64,000 bases of DNA from DASUPK01 sp963804595 (GTDB lineage: Bacteria; Actinomycetota; Thermoleophilia; Solirubrobacterales; 70-9), in the NCBI GenBank assembly GCA_963804595.1, contig CAWDQZ010000011.1, positions 1 through 64,000 of the forward strand, given 5' to 3'. Of the stretch, positions 61,661 to 64,000 are shown piece by piece; position 1 is the stretch's first letter; the number at the start of each line of letters is the position of its first letter. The notes under the pieces are model-generated. The model was not told the DNA's origin, searched no databases, and saw only the letters and a list, made by a program, of their open reading frames with translations. A program made the translations under genes and the position numbers.

Positions 61661-62566
61661 ATGCTCTGTGGGGCGATCGATATTGGCTCCAACACCACGC
61701 GGCTCCTGGTGGCCGAGCCGGAGGAAGGCCGGCTCCGCAAGGTGATGGAGCAGCGCGCGTATACCCGCATCGGGAAGGGCGCCTCGAAGAACGGCAAGAT
61801 CACCGCCGAAAAGATCGCCGAGGTCGCCGATGTCGTGAAGACGCAGGTGCGGCTCGCCCAGGAGATGGGCGCGGAGGTGATCAAGACGGTCGCGACCGCC
61901 GCTGTCAGGGAGGCCAAGAACCGCGACAAGGTCGTGGAGGAGATCGAGGAGATCGCCGGTGTGGAGGTGGACGTCCTCGACGAGGAGGAGGAGGGCCGCT
62001 TCGCCTTCATCGGCGCGACCAAGTCGCTCGGCCATCCGGTCGAGGGCACGGTGGCGGTGGTGGACGTCGGCGGAGGATCGTCCGAGGTCATCTATGGCAC
62101 GGTCCCCGACGGCGTCACCGAGGTGACGTCGTTCAAGATCGGCTCGGGGTCGCTAACCGAGGACCACCTGGAGTCCGATCCACCGTCGGCGGCCGAGATC
62201 CGCGAGCTGCGCGATCACATCTCCGACTTCTTCGCCGGGGAGGAGCTCGAGCAGCCCGAGCAGGCGGTCGCTGTGGGCGGCAGCGCCACCTCGCTCCGCA
62301 CGCTGGTGGGCGCGGTGCTCGAGTACGAGACGCTCGAGCGAGCGGTTCGCGTCCTCTCTAGCGACGAGATCTATGACGTCGCCAAGCGGTTCGAGCTCGA
62401 CTCCCGCCGCGTCAAGCTGCTCCCCGCCGGCGTCCTGCTCCTGGAGAAGTTCTCGGACATGCTCGGGCAGCCCCTCCAGATCGGCAAGGGCGGTCTGCGC
62501 GAGGGCATCATCCTCACCCTCCTGAACGGCAACCTGGACGGGTCCGAGGAGCGGCTCGCGGCCTAG
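61661..62566 (+). CDS. ppx: Ppx/GppA-family exopolyphosphatase
   Basis: The 301-residue protein has the ASKHA phosphate motifs GAIDIGSNTTRLLV and VAVVDVGGGSSEVIYG, plus VKTVATAAVREAKN-like and AVGGSATSLRTL segments. It is the short type with only the two ASKHA lobes. It degrades polyphosphate or pppGpp. Its location after phoU ties polyphosphate turnover to the phosphate locus. Confidence 0.92.
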   Translation: MLCGAIDIGSNTTRLLVAEPEEGRLRKVMEQRAYTRIGKGASKNGKITAEKIAEVADVVKTQVRLAQEMGAEVIKTVATAAVREAKNRDKVVEEIEEIAGVEVDVLDEEEEGRFAFIGATKSLGHPVEGTVAVVDVGGGSSEVIYGTVPDGVTEVTSFKIGSGSLTEDHLESDPPSAAEIRELRDHISDFFAGEELEQPEQAVAVGGSATSLRTLVGAVLEYETLERAVRVLSSDEIYDVAKRFELDSRRVKLLPAGVLLLEKFSDMLGQPLQIGKGGLREGIILTLLNGNLDGSEERLAA

Positions 62567-63409
62567 CTACGCCCGGCGATAGAGATACGTCGTCAGCGGG
62601 AGGAAGATCGCGGTGAGCAGCGCCGTCGTGCCGAGCACGACGATCAGGTTGTCGGCCTGCACTGATCCGTCCATCAGCCCGCGGCAGGCGCTGGTCAGGT
62701 GCGAGATCGGGTTCGCGTTCACGAACGCCTCCAGACCCGCCGGCAGCGTGCTGGGCTCCACGTAGACGTTGCTCAGGAAGGTGAGCGGGAAGATGGCCAT
62801 GAAGCCAGCATTCATCGTCGCGTTCGGCGATCGCATCACGAGCCCGAGGCTCGTGAACACCCAGGAGACGCCGAACGAGAAGAGGACGACGAGGCCGACT
62901 GAGGCGAGCACGCCCGGTACCCCATTGTCGGGCCGGAAGCCGAGGATCAGGCCGAGGACGATGATCACGGTGGAGGCGACCAGATAGCGGACCATGTCGC
63001 CGATCAGGGCGCCGAGCAGTGGAGCCGACGGCCAGATGGGCAGGGATCGGAAGCGGTCCACCACGCCCCTGGTGACGTCGGTGTTGATCGCGATGCCGGA
63101 GTAGACGGTGGTGAAGAGGACGGCTATCACCAGGATCCCGGGGAGGACGAAGTCGCGGTAGGCACTGGTCGAGCCGGCGATCGCCCCGCCGAACAGGTAG
63201 GTGAAGAGCAACGTGAACATCACCGGCGTGATCGTCACGTCGATGAGCTGCTCAGGCACGTGCTTCACCTTCAGCATCCCTCGCCAGCCGAAGGTGAGGG
63301 TGGCGGAGACCGCGCTCGCCCTCTCCGGGTGCGAGGAGGCGAGCGCCTTGCGGAGTTCCGGCTCCTCCAGGGCCGGGACCTGCGCAGTTTGCGTCTCAGG
63401 GGTGCTCAT
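62567..63409 (-). CDS. ABC-2 type transporter permease (DrrB-like)
   Basis: The 280-residue protein has six hydrophobic helices, including ITPVMFTLLFTYLFGGAIAG, and the DrrB-type motif LTFLSNVYVEPSTLPAGLEAFVNANPISHL. It overlaps the upstream ATPase gene by 4 bp. It ends immediately next to the ppx stop codon. It probably exports a hydrophobic compound. Confidence 0.9.
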   Translation of the reverse strand: MSTPETQTAQVPALEEPELRKALASSHPERASAVSATLTFGWRGMLKVKHVPEQLIDVTITPVMFTLLFTYLFGGAIAGSTSAYRDFVLPGILVIAVLFTTVYSGIAINTDVTRGVVDRFRSLPIWPSAPLLGALIGDMVRYLVASTVIIVLGLILGFRPDNGVPGVLASVGLVVLFSFGVSWVFTSLGLVMRSPNATMNAGFMAIFPLTFLSNVYVEPSTLPAGLEAFVNANPISHLTSACRGLMDGSVQADNLIVVLGTTALLTAIFLPLTTYLYRRA

Positions 63410-64000
63410 GCCGCAGCCCCCTCCTCTTCGATCTGAGCTTGGCCGTTGGTTGCGGCCTCCTCGGCGGTGTGCCCGGTGAGGGCGAGGAAGACCTCGTCGA
63501 GGCTGGGCTGGCCGAGTGAGAAGTTCGCGACTGCGATTCCCTGGCGCGAGAGCTCACCGACGACCTCGGCCGCCTGGTCGGCGCTCCCGCACGGCGCGGA
63601 CAGCGCCGCGGGATCGGGCTCGAAGTGAACCTCGCAGCTGAAGGCGCGAGCGACGACCGGCTCGGCGAGCGGCCGTTGGTCGGGGTCCAGAAGGCGGATA
63701 CGAAGGGTTCCGGACCCGACCGAGGCCTTGAGCTGGGCGGGCGTTCCCTCGGCGATCACCCGGCCCTGGTCGATGACCGCGATCCCGTCGGCGAGCTGGT
63801 CGGCCTCGTCGAGGTACTGCGTGCAGAGCAGGACGGTGGTGCCGGCGCCCGCCAGGGCCCTGATGATCGCCCAGACCTGGTTGCGCGATCGGGGATCGAG
63901 TCCGGTTGTCGGCTCGTCCAGGAACATCAGCTCCGGGGTGACGACGAGGCTGGCGGCGATGTCGAGCCGGCGGCGCATGCCCCCCGAGTAGCTCTTGACA
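63406..64000 (-). CDS. DrrA-like ABC transporter ATP-binding protein (5' part beyond window)
   Basis: The visible C-terminal part begins in the ABC signature (SYSGGMRRRLDIAASL) and has Walker B LMFLDEPTTGLDPRSR, switch TQYLDEADQLAD and the DrrA-type C-terminal domain ending LGQPSLDEVFLALTGH. Walker A lies outside the window, as the frame is open to base 64000. It pairs with the permease at 62567. Confidence 0.92.
   Translation of the reverse strand, partial: VKSYSGGMRRRLDIAASLVVTPELMFLDEPTTGLDPRSRNQVWAIIRALAGAGTTVLLCTQYLDEADQLADGIAVIDQGRVIAEGTPAQLKASVGSGTLRIRLLDPDQRPLAEPVVARAFSCEVHFEPDPAALSAPCGSADQAAEVVGELSRQGIAVANFSLGQPSLDEVFLALTGHTAEEAATNGQAQIEEEGAAA

Overview
The window is high-GC, tightly packed bacterial DNA with short intergenic gaps and frequent 4-bp gene overlaps. 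No rRNA, tRNA, phage genes or CRISPR array are visible. The gene families fit a soil-type actinobacterium, and the Thermoleophilia/Solirubrobacterales are the best guess. They include OmpR-type two-component genes, an ECF41/SigJ-like sigma factor, type III glutamine synthetase, a Zincin_1 peptidase, a wHTH-DUF559 protein, TMEM175, PhoU/Pst, berberine-bridge-like FAD oxidases and many VOC/SnoaL/RibD-type small enzymes. That placement is inferred from gene content, not from a marker gene.

Layout. 0-7 kb: a Kelch protein, a LolA-like exported protein with an ABC-2 exporter, a two-component system, and a broken secreted-protein gene that shares a candidate operator with it. 7-13.7 kb: an ECF sigma factor, a DHA2 efflux pump, a well-formed fluoride riboswitch ahead of crcB, and small redox/DHFR/ArsR-AHSA1 genes. 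13.8-25.7 kb: two FAD-linked oxidases, VOC proteins, arginase-family and PLP enzymes, an ABC exporter whose ATPase and permease genes lie apart, and an NDH-2. 25.7-32.5 kb: an acyl-CoA ligase, SDR, Na+/H+ antiporter, DUF2855 protein, GGDEF protein and GNAT. 32.5-41 kb: type III glutamine synthetase, a VOC protein, a membrane GGDEF protein, TMEM175, phosphoesterase and sulfotransferase. 41-50.5 kb: MFS, lipoate ligase, crotonases, YjbQ, EamA, HD hydrolase, a palindrome-bounded DUF559 element and an M23 peptidase. 50.5-54.9 kb: two UppP paralogues, rhodanese, methyltransferase and a CDF metal exporter with a structured leader. 55-62.6 kb: a complete phosphate locus (two PhoB-type regulators, pstSCAB, phoU, ppx) with two matching candidate PHO-box promoters. 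The right edge holds a DrrAB-like exporter cut by the window end.

The most unusual item is the unit at 47505-48495. It is a wHTH plus Vsr-like (DUF559) nuclease gene whose start and stop codons both lie inside flanking palindromes. Those palindromes give the unit 12-bp terminal inverted repeats, and a gene-less copy of the same palindrome lies about 15 kb away after the glutamine synthetase gene. It looks like a minimal nuclease-linked mobile element with a dispersed palindromic derivative.

Caution: at least four genes (HAD phosphatase, methyltransferase, response regulator, pstB) carry single-base frameshifts in otherwise well-conserved frames. This may be assembly or sequencing indel error rather than real decay.
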